Shown: positions 47,707 through 58,864, counted from the first letter of the stretch. The stretch: DNA of 64,000 nucleotides from Candidatus Marivariicella framensis (GCA_905182735.1 CAJJCT010000019.1:41656-105655), one strand, 5' to 3'. Notes: generated by a model from the sequence alone, not told the origin. A program made the numbers and translations.

Positions 47707-50700
47707 TTACTCTTCTAATCTAATGTCAAGTCCTAATCCTTTTAATTCATGCATTAAAACATTAAAAGACTCCGGTAATCCAGGTTCTGGAAGTGAATCT
47801 CCTTTAACAATCGATTCATAAGTCTTAGCTCTACCTATAACGTCATCAGATTTTACAGTTAATATTTCCTGCAAAGTACTTGATGCCCCGTATGCTTCTA
47901 GAGCCCAAACTTCCATTTCACCAAAACGCTGTCCTCCGAACTGGGCTTTCCCTCCAAGAGGCTGCTGAGTAATTAATGAATATGGCCCGATAGATCTAGA
48001 GTGCATTTTATCATCAACCATATGGCCTAATTTTAGCATATATATAACACCCACAGTAGCCGGTTGATCAAACTGTTCTCCTGTACCACCGTCATAAAGG
48101 TACGTGTGACCATATCGTGGAACTCCGGCTTCATCAGTTAAATCATTAATTTGATCAATTGATGCACCATCAAATATAGGTGTGGAGTATTTTTGTCCTA
48201 GATTTTGTCCAGCCCATCCTAAAACCGTTTCATAGATTTGACCAATGTTCATTCTTGAGGGAACACCTAAAGGATTAAGGACAATATCTACAGGGGTTCC
48301 ATCTTCTAAGAAAGGCATTTCTTCCTCACGAACTATCCTTGCAACTATTCCTTTGTTTCCGTGACGTCCTGCCATTTTATCACCAACTTTCAATTTTCTT
48401 TTCTTAGCAATATATACCTTTGCTAATTTTAATATTCCCGCAGGTAATTCATCACCAACAGAAATAGTGAACTTTTCACGACGTAAAGATCCTTGTAAAT
48501 CGTTTTCTTTAATTTTATAATTGTGAATCAAATCTGCAATCATAGAATTAGTTTCTTTTGTAGTAGTCCAAACTCCCTTAGTTAAGTGAGTATAATCCTC
48601 TACCGCAGAGAGCATTTTGAGAGAATACTTCTTTCCTTTTGGCAAAATCTCTTCTGCTAGGTCATTCTGAACCCCTTGACATGTTTTACCATTCAGGATT
48701 GTGAATAGCTTTTCAATTAAAAGACCTTTAAGTTTATCAAACTTAAGTTCAAAATTTTCTTCTAGAATTTCTAGTTCCTGTTTATCTTGATTTCTTCTTC
48801 TTTTATCTTTAAGAGATCTTGTAAATAATTTTTTATCAACAACAACTCCGTGTAATGAAGGAGGCGCTTTTAATGAAGCATCTTTAACATCACCTGCTTT
48901 GTCACCAAAAATTGCACGCAAAAGTTTTTCTTCAGGTGTAGGGTCAGACTCTCCCTTTGGAGTAATTTTTCCAATTAGAATATCTCCAGGGTTTACCTCT
49001 GCTCCAATTCGTATCATCCCATTTTCATCTAGATCTTTTGTAGCCTCTTCACTAACGTTAGGAATATCATCAGTTAACTCTTCAGTTCCAAGCTTAGTAT
49101 CTCTAACATCCAACGAGTATTCATCTATATGAATAGAAGTGAAAATGTCTTCTCTTACTACTTTTTCAGAGATTACAATAGCGTCTTCAAAATTATATCC
49201 TTTCCATGGCATAAAAGCAACTTTCATGTTACGACCAAGAGCTAATTCACCATTTTCTGTTGCATAACCTTCTGATAAAACTTGACCTTTTATAACACGA
49301 TCTCCTTTTTTTACAATAGACTTAAGGTTTATACAAGTTCCTTGATTTGTTTTACGAAATTTAATAAGGTTATAGCTTATAACTGGACTATCAAATTTAA
49401 CTATTTCTTCTTCTTTAGAAATATCATATTTAATAGTAATCTTATTAGCGTCAACATATTCAACAATACCATCTCCTTCAGCATTTATTAAAACTCTGGA
49501 ATCTGAAGCTACTTGTCGTTCGAGTCCTGTTCCTACAATAGGTGAATCAGGTCTAAGAAGTGGCACAGCTTGACGCATCATATTTGACCCCATCAAAGCA
49601 CGGTTAGCGTCATCATGTTCTAAAAATGGTATTAATGATGCAGATATCGAAGCAATTTGATTTGGGGCTACATCAGTATAATTAATTTTATCAGGAGTAA
49701 CTACTGGAAAATCCGCTTGATCTCGAGCAATTACTCTTTCTGCAGTAATATTACCATCTTTATCGTAAGGTATAGTGGCTTGAGCAATTAATTGATTTTC
49801 TTCTTCTTCAGCACTAAGGTATTTGGTTTCAAATAAATTAATCTTGCCCTTTTCAACTTTTCTGTATGGAGTTTCAATAAATCCAAGATTATTAACTTTA
49901 GCAAATACCCCAAGAGAAGATATTAATCCAATATTTGGACCTTCGGGGGTTTCAATTGGACATAAACGGCCATAATGAGTATAATGAACATCCCTAACTT
50001 CAAAACCTGCTCTTTCTCTTGACAATCCACCTGGACCTAAAGCAGACAATCTTCTTTTATGGGTTAACTCAGCTAAAGGATTTGTCTGATCCATGAATTG
50101 GGATAACTGATTGGTTCCAAAAAATGTATTTATAACAGAAGATAGTGTTTTTGCATTAATAAGATCTATGGGTGTAAAAACTTCATTATCTCTAACATTC
50201 ATTCTTTCACGAATTGTTCTAGCCATTCTTGCTAAACCAACTCCAAATTGAGATGATAATTGCTCTCCTACTGTTCTAACTCTTCTATTAGATAGATGAT
50301 CAATATCATCTATCTCAGCTTTTGAATTAATTAGTTCAATTAAATATTTTATTATGGTAATGATATCTAATTTAGTTAAGACTAATTTGTCCATTTCCAC
50401 ATTTAGTCCCAACTTTTTGTTCATTCTATACCTACCAACCTCTCCAAGATTATATCTTTGATCTGAGAAAAATAATTTATCAATAATTCCTCTGGCTGTA
50501 TCTTCATCTGGTGGTTCAGCATTTCTTAATTGGCGATATATATGCTCTACTGCTTCCTTTTCAGAGTTTGTTGGATCTTTTTGAAGAGTATTGTTAATTA
50601 TTGCATAATCTGACATATGCGCATCAATCTTATGTAAAAGAATTGTTTTAACTCCAGCCTCCATTATTTGCTCGATATGATCTTTTTCAAGAATGGTATC

Positions 50701-51516
50701 TCTATCAATTATTATTTCATTTCTTTCTATTGAAATAACCTCCCCTGTATCTTCATCAACAAAATCTTCATGCCATGTTTTTAAAACTCTTGCTGCTAGT
50801 TTTCTATCGAGCACCTTTTTCAATCCTGATTTAGAAACTTTAATTTCTTCGGCTAAATCAAAGATCTCAAGTATATCTTTATCACTTTCATATCCTATAG
50901 CTCTAAAAAGTGTTGTAACGGGTAGTTTTTTCTTTCTGTCAATATAAGCATACATAACACTATTTATATCAGTTGCGAATTCTATCCATGAACCTTTGAA
51001 AGGAATTACTCTGGCTGAATAAAGTTTAGTTCCATTAGCATGAAAAGATTGACCAAAAAACACTCCTGGAGACCTGTGAAGTTGAGAAACTACTATGCGT
51101 TCAGCACCATTAATACAAAATGTACCACTAGGAGTCATGTAGGGTATGGTGCCCAAAAAAACATCTTGAACTATAGTTTCAAAATCTTCGTGCTCAATAT
51201 CCGTACAATATAATTTTAATCTAGCCTTTAAAGGGACAGAATATGTTAAACCCCTTTCAATACATTCCTGAATAGAATATCGAGGAGGATCAACAAAATA
51301 ATCAATAAATTCAAGTACAAATTGATTTCTTGTATCCGATATGGGAAAATTTTCTTGGAATGTGTTAAAAAGTCCTTCTTCGTTTCTTTCATCAGATTTA
51401 GTTTCTAATTGAAAAAAATCTTGAAAAGACTTGATTTGAATATCAAGAAAATCAGGATAATTAGGGGTATGCTGGGCTGCAGCAAAATTTACTCTTTTCT
51501 TTAAAATACTTGGCAT
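47707..51516 (-). CDS. rpoB: RNA polymerase beta subunit
   Basis: A 1269-aa subunit. The rifampicin pocket [33 protein letters not shown] carries wild-type-like residues (Q, D, H, R, S of the canonical sites), so no rifampicin-resistance substitution is apparent there. [31 protein letters not shown] and [21 protein letters not shown] complete the core. rplL lies 115 bp upstream, with a hairpin between; rpoC follows. Confidence 0.98.
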   Translation of the reverse strand: MPSILKKRVNFAAAQHTPNYPDFLDIQIKSFQDFFQLETKSDERNEEGLFNTFQENFPISDTRNQFVLEFIDYFVDPPRYSIQECIERGLTYSVPLKARLKLYCTDIEHEDFETIVQDVFLGTIPYMTPSGTFCINGAERIVVSQLHRSPGVFFGQSFHANGTKLYSARVIPFKGSWIEFATDINSVMYAYIDRKKKLPVTTLFRAIGYESDKDILEIFDLAEEIKVSKSGLKKVLDRKLAARVLKTWHEDFVDEDTGEVISIERNEIIIDRDTILEKDHIEQIMEAGVKTILLHKIDAHMSDYAIINNTLQKDPTNSEKEAVEHIYRQLRNAEPPDEDTARGIIDKLFFSDQRYNLGEVGRYRMNKKLGLNVEMDKLVLTKLDIITIIKYLIELINSKAEIDDIDHLSNRRVRTVGEQLSSQFGVGLARMARTIRERMNVRDNEVFTPIDLINAKTLSSVINTFFGTNQLSQFMDQTNPLAELTHKRRLSALGPGGLSRERAGFEVRDVHYTHYGRLCPIETPEGPNIGLISSLGVFAKVNNLGFIETPYRKVEKGKINLFETKYLSAEEEENQLIAQATIPYDKDGNITAERVIARDQADFPVVTPDKINYTDVAPNQIASISASLIPFLEHDDANRALMGSNMMRQAVPLLRPDSPIVGTGLERQVASDSRVLINAEGDGIVEYVDANKITIKYDISKEEEIVKFDSPVISYNLIKFRKTNQGTCINLKSIVKKGDRVIKGQVLSEGYATENGELALGRNMKVAFMPWKGYNFEDAIVISEKVVREDIFTSIHIDEYSLDVRDTKLGTEELTDDIPNVSEEATKDLDENGMIRIGAEVNPGDILIGKITPKGESDPTPEEKLLRAIFGDKAGDVKDASLKAPPSLHGVVVDKKLFTRSLKDKRRRNQDKQELEILEENFELKFDKLKGLLIEKLFTILNGKTCQGVQNDLAEEILPKGKKYSLKMLSAVEDYTHLTKGVWTTTKETNSMIADLIHNYKIKENDLQGSLRREKFTISVGDELPAGILKLAKVYIAKKRKLKVGDKMAGRHGNKGIVARIVREEEMPFLEDGTPVDIVLNPLGVPSRMNIGQIYETVLGWAGQNLGQKYSTPIFDGASIDQINDLTDEAGVPRYGHTYLYDGGTGEQFDQPATVGVIYMLKLGHMVDDKMHSRSIGPYSLITQQPLGGKAQFGGQRFGEMEVWALEAYGASSTLQEILTVKSDDVIGRAKTYESIVKGDSLPEPGLPESFNVLMHELKGLGLDIRLEE

Positions 51517-51576
51517 CTGTAGTTGTTTTAGATGAACTATATGTTATTTATTAATCAATATTTATAAGCACAAAAT

Positions 51577-51611
51577 GGTTTAGACGATTGAACTGTACAA
51601 AAGCCTAAACC
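51577..51611 (-). promoter_or_regulatory. Hairpin in the rplL-rpoB intergenic region
   Basis: A 7-bp inverted repeat GGTTTAG/CTAAACC encloses a 21-nt loop. The same location in E. coli carries an attenuator and RNase III site. Here there is no T run, so partial termination or mRNA processing is a guess from position only. Confidence 0.4.
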
Positions 51612-51631
51612 TTAAACTTGTGTGAATGTGA

Positions 51632-52009
51632 CTACTTAATCTCTACTTCAGCACCCGCTTCTTCTAAGGAGCTTTTTAGACCCTCAGCTTCATCTTTACT
51701 TACAGCTTCTTTTATTGCGCTAGGAGCTTCATCAACCAAACCTTTAGCCTCTTTAAGACCTAATCCAGTTAATTCTTTTACTAATTTCACTACTGCTAGT
51801 TTAGCTCCTCCAGCTGCTGTCAAGATAACATCAAATTCTGTTTTCTCTTCTGCGGCATCTGAACCATCTCCAGCTGCTGGACCAGCAACTGCTACAGCTG
51901 CTGCTGCAGGCTCTATACCATACTCATCTTTTAAGATGTTAGCAAGCTCGTTTACCTCTTTTACAGTTAGGTTTACTAATTGTTCTGCGAATTCTTTTAA
52001 ATCTGCCAT
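51632..52009 (-). CDS. rplL: Ribosomal protein L7/L12
   Basis: The stalk protein that recruits translational GTPases. 125 aa: an N-terminal dimer helix ([20 protein letters not shown]), an Ala/Gly-rich hinge ([15 protein letters not shown]), and a C-terminal domain with FDVILTAAG and [18 protein letters not shown]. 61 bp downstream of rplJ. Confidence 0.97.
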   Translation of the reverse strand: MADLKEFAEQLVNLTVKEVNELANILKDEYGIEPAAAAVAVAGPAAGDGSDAAEEKTEFDVILTAAGGAKLAVVKLVKELTGLGLKEAKGLVDEAPSAIKEAVSKDEAEGLKSSLEEAGAEVEIK

Positions 52010-52070
52010 TTTACCAATTTTTATAATTTATATTTCTATTTGTTTATTTAAACACTATTGTTTTTCAGAA

Positions 52071-52586
52071 TTAACGCTCTGATAACGTTTTCAGTATACC
52101 AGATAAATTACTGCTTCCAGACTTTAATGCAGAAACCACATTCTTAGCCGGAGATTGTAATAATCCAATAATTTCTCCAATTAACTCCTCTCTTGATCTA
52201 ATAGCTGCGAGAGTATCAATCTGATCATCACCAATATAAATTGCTTCTTCTATAAAAGCTGCTTTTAAAATTGGCTTATCTAATTTTCTTCTAAAATCTT
52301 TGATAACCTTAGCTGGAACATTACCAGATTCAGAAAACATCAATGAGGTATTACCTTTTAATACATTTTTGATTTCTCCAAAATTTTTGTCAGAAGCATC
52401 CATTGCCCTTGATAACATTGTATTTTTTACAACAGACAATTTAACGTTTGCTTTATGACAAGCACGTCTTAAAGCTGTAGTTTGAGATGCATTTAATCCA
52501 GATATATCTGTTAAATATAAAGTCTTTGTCGCCTTTAATTTTAATGTCAAATCATTTATAACTTTTATTTTTTCTTCTTTTTTCAT
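52071..52586 (-). CDS. rplJ: Ribosomal protein L10
   Basis: The stalk base protein, 171 aa: LKATKTLYLTDISGLNASQTTALRRACHKANV, VVKNTMLSRAMD, and a C-terminal helix that binds L7/L12. The gap from rplA is only 17 bp, so there is no space for the long E. coli-type L10 leader; autoregulation, if present, must use a site within rplA or elsewhere. Confidence 0.96.
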   Translation of the reverse strand: MKKEEKIKVINDLTLKLKATKTLYLTDISGLNASQTTALRRACHKANVKLSVVKNTMLSRAMDASDKNFGEIKNVLKGNTSLMFSESGNVPAKVIKDFRRKLDKPILKAAFIEEAIYIGDDQIDTLAAIRSREELIGEIIGLLQSPAKNVVSALKSGSSNLSGILKTLSER

Positions 52587-52603
52587 TTTTAATTTTTTAA
52601 AAT

Positions 52604-53293
52604 CTATGAAAATTTGGCTTCAACAGGAACACTTGGACTCATTGTGCTTGACATATAAATACTTTTTATATATATTCCTTTAGTGGTTGAAGGTTTTAGT
52701 TTGACAATTGTTTTCACAAGCTCATCTGCATTTTCAAAAATCTTATCTGCACTAAATGAAACTTTACCTATTGATGAGTGAATAATACCTGACTTATCAA
52801 CTTTGAAATCAATTTTACCTCCTTTAACATCAGTAACAGCTTTTTTGATATCCATCGTTACGGTACCAGTTTTGGGATTTGGCATCAAGCCTCTTGGACC
52901 AAGAATACGACCTAAAGGACCTAATTTACCCATAACACTTGGCATAGTAACTATAACATCAACATCAGTCCAACCGTCTTTAATTTTTTGTAAATACTCG
53001 TCTAATCCAACAAAATCTGCACCTGCTTCTTTAGCTTCAGACTCTTTATCTGGTGTTACTAAAGCTAAAACACGTAATTTTTTACCAGTTCCGTGAGGTA
53101 AAGTCACAATACCACGAACCATCTGATTAGATTTTTTTGGATCAACACCAAGTCGGATAGCTAAATCAACTGAAGCATCAAATTTAGTAGTTGATATTTC
53201 TTTAACCAACTTAGAAGCATCTTCTAGAGTGTAAAAAGTTGTAGGGTCTACTTTAGACCTAGACTCTTTTTGATTTTTTGTTATTTTTCCCAT
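52604..53293 (-). CDS. rplA: Ribosomal protein L1
   Basis: A protein of the L1 stalk and a known translational repressor of the L11 operon in other bacteria. 229 aa from the ATG of [11 protein letters not shown]; the track's extra MLHLIHNFK is rejected because it would overlap rplK by 20 bp and the family begins here. Core motifs [23 protein letters not shown] and [15 protein letters not shown] are intact. rplK ends 7 bp upstream. Confidence 0.96.
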   Translation of the reverse strand: MGKITKNQKESRSKVDPTTFYTLEDASKLVKEISTTKFDASVDLAIRLGVDPKKSNQMVRGIVTLPHGTGKKLRVLALVTPDKESEAKEAGADFVGLDEYLQKIKDGWTDVDVIVTMPSVMGKLGPLGRILGPRGLMPNPKTGTVTMDIKKAVTDVKGGKIDFKVDKSGIIHSSIGKVSFSADKIFENADELVKTIVKLKPSTTKGIYIKSIYMSSTMSPSVPVEAKFS

Positions 53294-53300
53294 TTTAAAA

Positions 53301-53744
53301 TTATGAATTAAATGGAGCATTTCCTTTGACGGTAAAACCCATAGATCTTGCAGTACCAGCGATCATTTTCATTGCAGAATCGATATTAAAAGCATTAAGA
53401 TCAGGCATTTTATCTTCAGCAATAGTTCGAACTTGATCCCATGTAACAGTTCCTACCTTGATTCTGTTTGGTTCTCCAGATCCTTTTTTCTTTTTTGCAG
53501 CTTCCATTAATTGAACTGCAGCTGGTGGAGTTTTAACAACAAATTCAAATGATTTATCCTTATAAACAGAAATTGCAACAGGAAGAATTTTTCCTGGTTT
53601 GTCTTGAGTTCTTGCATTAAACTGTTTACAAAACTCCATTATGTTGACTCCTGCGGCTCCTAATGCTGGACCTACAGGTGGAGAGGGGTTAGCTGCACCT
53701 CCTCTAACTTGTAGTTTCAGAACTTTTTCTATTTCTTTTGCCAT
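53301..53744 (-). CDS. rplK: Ribosomal protein L11
   Basis: The GTPase-centre protein, 147 aa: [35 protein letters not shown], with the thiostrepton-site prolines, then [22 protein letters not shown] and a C-terminal RNA-binding domain (GTARSMGF). A 62-bp leader with a small hairpin separates it from nusG. Confidence 0.97.
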   Translation of the reverse strand: MAKEIEKVLKLQVRGGAANPSPPVGPALGAAGVNIMEFCKQFNARTQDKPGKILPVAISVYKDKSFEFVVKTPPAAVQLMEAAKKKKGSGEPNRIKVGTVTWDQVRTIAEDKMPDLNAFNIDSAMKMIAGTARSMGFTVKGNAPFNS

Positions 53745-53765
53745 TATATTAATTAAATTAAATAC

Positions 53766-53786
53766 GATTCTAGTGGAAGCTAAATC
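53766..53786 (-). promoter_or_regulatory. Short hairpin in the rplK leader
   Basis: In the mRNA sense GATTTAG can pair with CTAGAATC (one bulged base), with loop CTTCCA. L1 autoregulation at rplK leaders is known in other phyla, but this sequence does not clearly match the known L1 target, so only the position is suggestive. Confidence 0.3.
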
Positions 53787-53806
53787 CTATTTTTATTATG
53801 TAACAT

Positions 53807-54358
53807 TTATATTTTTTCAACTTGCATATAACTTAACTCAAGAGGAGTTTTACGGCCAAATATTTTAACCATAACCTCTAATTTTCTTTTATCTTCATTA
53901 ACCTTTTCAATTGTACCTGTAAACCCATTAAAAGGACCATCAATTACCTTTACATTTTCACCACTTATGTAAGGTATATTTATTTGCTCTGAAGCAAGAG
54001 TCAATTCATCAACTTTTCCAAGCATTCTATTTACCTCAGCTGATCTTAAAGGAACAGGTTCACCACCTTTAGTTTCACCTAAAAATCCAATAACATTAGT
54101 TACAGATTTAATTATGTGTGGAACCTCTCCTGACAGATCTGCTTTTATCATAATATAACCTGGAAAATATGTTTTTTCTTTACTTACTTTTTTTCCATTG
54201 CGAATTTGTACAATTTTTTGAGTAGGAACCAGAATATCTTCTACCATCTTTGAATAACCAAGCCTATCTATTTCAGAAAGTATGTAATCTTTAATTTTTG
54301 ATTCTTGACCACTTACCGCTCTAACAACATACCATTTTTTATCTGCTACTTCAGTCAT
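53807..54358 (-). CDS. nusG: Transcription termination/antitermination factor NusG
   Basis: Binds the RNA polymerase clamp and couples to ribosomes or Rho. 183 aa: N-terminal NGN domain (KWYVVRAVSGQESKIKDYI, TYFPGYIMIKADL) and C-terminal KOW (VIDGPFNGFTGTIEKVNED). It follows secE with 3 bp between. Confidence 0.97.
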   Translation of the reverse strand: MTEVADKKWYVVRAVSGQESKIKDYILSEIDRLGYSKMVEDILVPTQKIVQIRNGKKVSKEKTYFPGYIMIKADLSGEVPHIIKSVTNVIGFLGETKGGEPVPLRSAEVNRMLGKVDELTLASEQINIPYISGENVKVIDGPFNGFTGTIEKVNEDKRKLEVMVKIFGRKTPLELSYMQVEKI

Positions 54359-54361
54359 AAA

Positions 54362-54559
54362 CTATCCATTAATGAGGTTAAAGTAAGTTTGAACTATAGA
54401 AGACAACAATGTGTCTGCTCCCCATATTAAAAGAGAAAAAAGCACTGAAAAAACTAAAACAATAAGAACTAAACGTTGAAGCTCAGATCTAGGTGTCCAG
54501 GAAACATTCTTTTGAAGTTCCTCAAATGATTCTTTTATGTAGTTCAATATTGTAATCAT
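54362..54559 (-). CDS. secE: Preprotein translocase subunit SecE
   Basis: A minimal 65-aa, single-span SecE: an amphipathic helix (YIKESFEELQKNVSWTPRSELQRL) and one transmembrane helix (LVLIVLVFSVLFSLLIWGAD). It clamps SecY in the inner membrane. Located between tRNA-Trp and nusG as in most Bacteroidota. Confidence 0.95.
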   Translation of the reverse strand: MITILNYIKESFEELQKNVSWTPRSELQRLVLIVLVFSVLFSLLIWGADTLLSSIVQTYFNLING

Positions 54560-54577
54560 TTATACCTTTTTTTTATG

Positions 54578-54650
54578 CACGGGTTGAGAGACTCGAACTC
54601 CCGACACCTGGTTTTGGAGACCAGTGCTCTACCAACTGAGCTAAACCCGT
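54578..54650 (-). tRNA. trnW: tRNA-Trp (anticodon CCA)
   Basis: Folding by eye gives a perfect 7-bp acceptor ACGGGTT/AACCCGT, D stem GCTC/GAGC, anticodon stem CTGGT/ACCAG with loop CTCCAAA (anticodon CCA), variable loop GTGTC, T stem GGGAG/CTCTC with TTCGAGT, discriminator G; 73 nt. The 3' CCA is not encoded (the following bases are CAT). Lies between tuf and secE inside the operon, so it must be cut out of the transcript. Confidence 0.95.
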
Positions 54651-54657
54651 TTTTATT

Positions 54658-54703
54658 TGACACAAAAGGCGTCACACGCTAAAGCGAGACACCTTTTGTG
54701 TCA
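54658..54703 (-). terminator. Long hairpin between tuf and tRNA-Trp
   Basis: The outer stem TGACACAAAAGG/CCTTTTGTGTCA (12 bp) continues after one mismatch into GTC/GAC and an inner CGCT-AA-AGCG hairpin. There is no clear T run after it in the transcript direction, so it may be a partial terminator, or a processing/protection element at the 3' end of tuf mRNA that reduces downstream transcription. Confidence 0.6.
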
Positions 54704-54719
54704 GTTTAAAAACTTTTTT

Positions 54720-55907
54720 CTAATCTAAAATTTCTGTTACCTGACCCGCACCAACTGTTCGACCCCCTTCACGAATTGCAAAACGAAGCCCTTGACTTAG
54801 CGCGATAGGTTGAATTAAATTAACTTCTATAGTTAGGTTATCACCTGGCATTACCATTTCAACTCCACTTGGTAAAATAATATTTCCAGTAACATCAGTT
54901 GTTCTTACATAAAACTGAGGTCGATAGTTGTTATGAAAAGGTGTATGACGTCCACCCTCTTCTTTTTTTAGAATGTAAACCTCAGCTTTAAATTTGGCAT
55001 GAGGAGTAACTGAACCAACTTTACAAAGAACCATTCCTCTTTTAATATCAGTTTTTTCAATACCACGTAATAATATCCCCGTGTTATCCCCTGCTTCACC
55101 TCTATCTAAAATTTTACGGAACATTTCAACTCCAGTAACAGTAGATTTTAATTTTTCAGCACCCATACCAATAATATCAATTTCGTCACCAGTATTTGCT
55201 ACACCAGTTTCAATTCTTCCGGTTGCAACTGTTCCACGACCAGTAATAGAGAATACATCTTCAACAGGCATTAGGAAGTCCTTCTCAACATCACGCTTAG
55301 GCAATTCAATCCATGTGTCAACTTCTTCCATAAGTTTCATTACGGTATCAACCCATTTTTGTTCTCCGTTAAGAGCACCAAGAGCTGAACCAAGAATTAC
55401 AGGAGAATTATCTCCATCATAATCATAAAAAGAAAGTAATTCACGGACTTCCATTTCTACTAATTCAAGTAATTCTTCATCATCAACCATATCTGCTTTG
55501 TTTAAAAACACTACAATACGAGGAATTCCTACTTGGCGTCCTAAAAGGATGTGTTCCCTAGTTTGAGGCATAGGACCGTCAGTGGCAGCTACGACAAGAA
55601 TTGCACCATCCATTTGAGCAGCACCAGTAACCATATTTTTAACATAATCAGCGTGACCTGGACAGTCAACATGGGCATAATGTCTATTTACTGTTTGATA
55701 TTCTACGTGCGATGTATTAATTGTTATACCTCGCTCTTTTTCTTCTGGAGCATTATCTATTTGATCAAAGCTTTGAGCTTCAGATAATCCAGCATCTGCT
55801 AAAACTTTTGTAATAGCTGCTGTAAGTGTTGTTTTACCATGATCTACGTGGCCAATTGTACCAATGTTTAAATGGGGTTTTGACCGATCGAAAGTTTCTT
55901 TAGCCAT
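54720..55907 (-). CDS. tuf: Elongation factor Tu
   Basis: Delivers aminoacyl-tRNA to the ribosome. 395 aa from the ATG of [16 protein letters not shown]; the track's longer start ([12 protein letters not shown]) is rejected as it passes beyond the family N-terminus. GHVDHGKTT (G1), [12 protein letters not shown] (G3) and [12 protein letters not shown] (G4) are intact; domains 2-3 end at [10 protein letters not shown]. It heads the tuf-trnW-secE-nusG cluster. Confidence 0.98.
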   Translation of the reverse strand: MAKETFDRSKPHLNIGTIGHVDHGKTTLTAAITKVLADAGLSEAQSFDQIDNAPEEKERGITINTSHVEYQTVNRHYAHVDCPGHADYVKNMVTGAAQMDGAILVVAATDGPMPQTREHILLGRQVGIPRIVVFLNKADMVDDEELLELVEMEVRELLSFYDYDGDNSPVILGSALGALNGEQKWVDTVMKLMEEVDTWIELPKRDVEKDFLMPVEDVFSITGRGTVATGRIETGVANTGDEIDIIGMGAEKLKSTVTGVEMFRKILDRGEAGDNTGILLRGIEKTDIKRGMVLCKVGSVTPHAKFKAEVYILKKEEGGRHTPFHNNYRPQFYVRTTDVTGNIILPSGVEMVMPGDNLTIEVNLIQPIALSQGLRFAIREGGRTVGAGQVTEILD

Positions 55908-55940
55908 AATTGAATTTTTCTTTAGTGTTTTTAGAGGGTG

Positions 55941-55948
55941 CAAATTTA
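55941..55948 (-). promoter_or_regulatory. tuf: Bacteroidota -7 box TAAATTTG before tuf
   Basis: Minus-strand TAnnTTTG match 34 bases from the tuf ATG, likely driving the whole translation/transcription operon. The rest of the 267-bp tuf-aconitase interval is AT-rich and shows no gene. Confidence 0.5.
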
Positions 55949-56174
55949 TAAAAAAAATTATATTAGGCTTTGTTTTTATTGATTTTTTTATCTACAAAAG
56001 TGAGTATTGTTAAATTATTTATAATAATCCTTAAAAAAAAATAATTTCAAAATACAATTATCTATAATAAGTAAAAATAATAGTCCATCATTAAATTTTA
56101 TATAAGTGACCTTTTACATGCACAATAAATAATGTATTTTAGCTATCTATAAATCATGAAAACATATTTAAATT

Positions 56175-58442
56175 ATGGCCTTTGACATTGAAATGATCAG
56201 AAATCATTATGCTAGTTTAGATGAAAAAATTTCTGAAATTAGATCCCTTTTAAAGCGACCGTTAACAGTCTCTGAAAAAATATTATATTCTCATATTTGG
56301 AAAAATAAATTATCTGGAATATACAAAAGAGGATTAGACTATGTTGATTTTGCCCCAGACAGAATTGCCTGTCAAGACGCAACTGCACAAATGGCTTTAT
56401 TACAATTCATGCAAGCAGGAAAAGATAAAGTAGCTGTTCCAACAACAGTTCACTGTGATCATTTAATTCAAGCAAAATCAGGTGCATTTGATGATTTAAA
56501 AGCTGCTAACTCTTCAAGTTCTGAAGTTTTTAACTTTTTAGAGTCTGTTTCAAATAAATATGGAATTGGATTCTGGAAACCTGGCGCAGGCATCATTCAT
56601 CAGGTGGTTCTTGAAAATTATGCTTTTCCAGGCGGAATGATGATAGGGACTGATTCGCATACAGTTAATGCTGGAGGACTTGGGATGTTAGCTATTGGTG
56701 TAGGAGGAGCTGACGCAGTTGATGTTATGGCAGGTATGGCATGGGAATTAAAGTTCCCTAAATTAATTGGAGTTAAATTAACTGGAAAATTAAATGGATG
56801 GACTGCTGCTAAAGATATTATCCTAAAAGTAGCTGGAATATTGACAGTGAAAGGAGGTACAGGAGCTATAATAGAATATTTTGGAGATGGAGCTGAAGCT
56901 ATTTCTTGTACTGGAAAAGGAACTATTTGTAATATGGGAGCTGAAGTAGGAGCAACGACTTCAACTTTTGGATATGATGAGTCTATGGAAAGATATCTTC
57001 GAGCTACAGGAAGAGACGATATTGCAAATGCTGCAAATAATGTTAAGTCTCACCTTAAAGCTGACAAAGAGGTTTATTTAAATCCTGAAAAATATTTTGA
57101 CGAAATTATAGAGATAAACTTAGATGAGCTAACTCCTCATATTAATGGTCCTTTTACTCCTGACTTAGCAACTCCTGTTTCAGAAATGAAAGAAAAAGTA
57201 AAATCAAATGGATGGCCATTGAAAGTTGAATGGGGCTTAATCGGATCTTGCACTAATTCCTCTTATGAAGATCTCTCAAGAGCTGCTTCAATCGCTAAAC
57301 AAGCGGTGGATAAAAAATTATCTACCAAGGCTGAATTTGGAATAAATCCCGGCTCTGAACAAGTTAGATATACTGCAGAAAGAGATGGTCTTTTACAAAT
57401 ATTTGAAGACCTGGATGCTAAAATTTTTACAAATGCATGTGGACCATGTATAGGTCAGTGGGCAAGAGATGGTTCTGAAAATCAAGAAAAAAATTCAATA
57501 ATACATTCATTTAATAGAAATTTTGCTAAACGAGCAGATGGTAATCCAAACACTCATGCGTTTGTAGCTTCACCTGAAATGGTGGCTGCAATTGCAATAT
57601 CTGGAAGATTAGATTTTAACCCAATGGAAGACACTCTGATTAATTCAGAAGGTCAAGAAGTCAAACTTGATCCTCCCCAAGGATTAGAATTACCCAAATT
57701 GGGTTTTGATGTTAAAGAAAATGGATATTTAGAACCTATAGCAGATGGCTCTGGAGTAGTTATTAATGTTTCTAAAGATTCGGAACGTCTTGAATTGTTA
57801 GCTCCTTTTGATCCATGGAATTTAAAAAATCTTAATAATCTTAAATTACTTATTAAAGCAGACGGAAAATGCACAACAGATCACATTTCAATGGCAGGGC
57901 CTTGGTTAAGATACAGAGGTCATCTTGATAATATTTCAAATAATTGTTTGATTGGAGCTGTAAATGCTTTTAATCAAAAAACAAACTTTGTTAAGAATCA
58001 TTTTACTGGTGATTATGGTGGAGTTCCAGATACTCAACGAGAATACAAAAAAAATAATATCTCCACAATAGTTGTTGGAGATCATAATTATGGTGAAGGC
58101 TCTTCAAGAGAGCATGCTGCCATGGAACCAAGACACTTAGGTGTTAAAGTAGTTTTAGTTAAATCATTTGCCCGAATTCATGAAACTAATTTAAAAAAAC
58201 AGGGTATGTTAGGTATCACCTTTGACAAAGAATCAGATTATGATCTTATTGAAGAAGAAGATGTTTTTAATTTAATTGACTTAAAAGACTTTGCTCCAGG
58301 AAAAAAAATATCAATAGAGATTATTCATTCTGATGGCAGAAAGGATCTTATCATGACAAATCACACTTATAATATTCAACAAATTGAATGGTACAAAGAA
58401 GGTTCCGCACTAAACTTAATCAAAAAAGAAAATATTATTTAA
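56175..58442 (+). CDS. Aconitate hydratase
   Basis: Isomerises citrate to isocitrate in the TCA cycle with a 4Fe-4S cluster. 755 aa matches the mitochondrial-type enzyme. Substrate and cluster regions: [34 protein letters not shown] with the first cluster Cys, [10 protein letters not shown] with the other two, and the C-terminal swivel domain [22 protein letters not shown] with the active-site Ser/Arg. Mitochondrial-like aconitases are usual in Bacteroidota; gene names vary (acnA/acn). Single-gene unit. Confidence 0.96.
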   Translation: MAFDIEMIRNHYASLDEKISEIRSLLKRPLTVSEKILYSHIWKNKLSGIYKRGLDYVDFAPDRIACQDATAQMALLQFMQAGKDKVAVPTTVHCDHLIQAKSGAFDDLKAANSSSSEVFNFLESVSNKYGIGFWKPGAGIIHQVVLENYAFPGGMMIGTDSHTVNAGGLGMLAIGVGGADAVDVMAGMAWELKFPKLIGVKLTGKLNGWTAAKDIILKVAGILTVKGGTGAIIEYFGDGAEAISCTGKGTICNMGAEVGATTSTFGYDESMERYLRATGRDDIANAANNVKSHLKADKEVYLNPEKYFDEIIEINLDELTPHINGPFTPDLATPVSEMKEKVKSNGWPLKVEWGLIGSCTNSSYEDLSRAASIAKQAVDKKLSTKAEFGINPGSEQVRYTAERDGLLQIFEDLDAKIFTNACGPCIGQWARDGSENQEKNSIIHSFNRNFAKRADGNPNTHAFVASPEMVAAIAISGRLDFNPMEDTLINSEGQEVKLDPPQGLELPKLGFDVKENGYLEPIADGSGVVINVSKDSERLELLAPFDPWNLKNLNNLKLLIKADGKCTTDHISMAGPWLRYRGHLDNISNNCLIGAVNAFNQKTNFVKNHFTGDYGGVPDTQREYKKNNISTIVVGDHNYGEGSSREHAAMEPRHLGVKVVLVKSFARIHETNLKKQGMLGITFDKESDYDLIEEEDVFNLIDLKDFAPGKKISIEIIHSDGRKDLIMTNHTYNIQQIEWYKEGSALNLIKKENII

Positions 58443-58453
58443 TTAAGTTAAAA

Positions 58454-58645
58454 TTAAGCCTTACAAGACATGTCACTTCCACAACACATAGGTGATTTTA
58501 TTTTACCCTCACACTTAGGACATTTAGAAACCTGAACAGTACTTCCATCATCAAGCTTTATTGAATCGTTAATTAAAGGTTCATTACAATTTGAGCAGCT
58601 AGCGTTTACAGCCATTCCACAAATATTACATTTATAAGTTTCCAT
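58454..58645 (-). CDS. Cysteine-rich zinc-ribbon-like mini-protein
   Basis: 63 aa with 9 cysteines: CNIC (6-9), CSNC (17-20), CPKC (42-45) and CC..C near the end (53, 54, 61). Two or more zinc knuckles are likely, or a metal chaperone-like role. Composition is strongly non-random and the ORF has a normal start, so I believe it is real. It converges on aconitase (11 bp gap). No known family name; function not assigned. Confidence 0.72.
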   Translation of the reverse strand: METYKCNICGMAVNASCSNCNEPLINDSIKLDDGSTVQVSKCPKCEGKIKSPMCCGSDMSCKA

Positions 58646-58864
58646 AATTATTTAATTTATTTTTAAAATTAGATAAATTTAAATTATATATACATGCCGA
58701 ATCTTTATTATTTTTTTCATGCTTATGTTATGGTATTATGATTATATCAATATTTTGTCTAACTCTTAATAAAATTAGATTTATTGAAAGTGAAGTTATT
58801 GATGCATATACTCCCAAAATTATTCTGAATTTCACCTTATTTATTGGGTTTTAAAAAAAATACA
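58646..58864. other. AT-rich spacer with only weak short ORFs
   Basis: Between the Cys-rich gene and the 143-aa membrane gene. The + strand holds a 38-codon ORF (58738-58854, MIISIFCLTLNKI...) and overlapping shorter frames, but nothing that stands out from AT-rich chance. It should contain the Cys-rich gene's promoter; no TAnnTTTG was convincing. Confidence 0.5.

Noticed and set aside
48899-49132. ORFs antisense to rpoB, rpoC, rplA, rplL and tuf in the track
   Set aside because: They are shadows of strongly conserved genes on the other strand and show Ser/Phe/Ile-rich composition without domain features.
53766-53786. L1-binding site call in the rplK leader
   Set aside because: Position is right but the sequence does not match the L1 target known to me; listed only as a hairpin.
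58738-58854. 38-codon plus-strand ORF MIISIFCLTLNKI... in the spacer
   Set aside because: Length is within chance for AT-rich DNA, no promoter or supporting context, and overlapping frames look similar; kept only as a spacer note.
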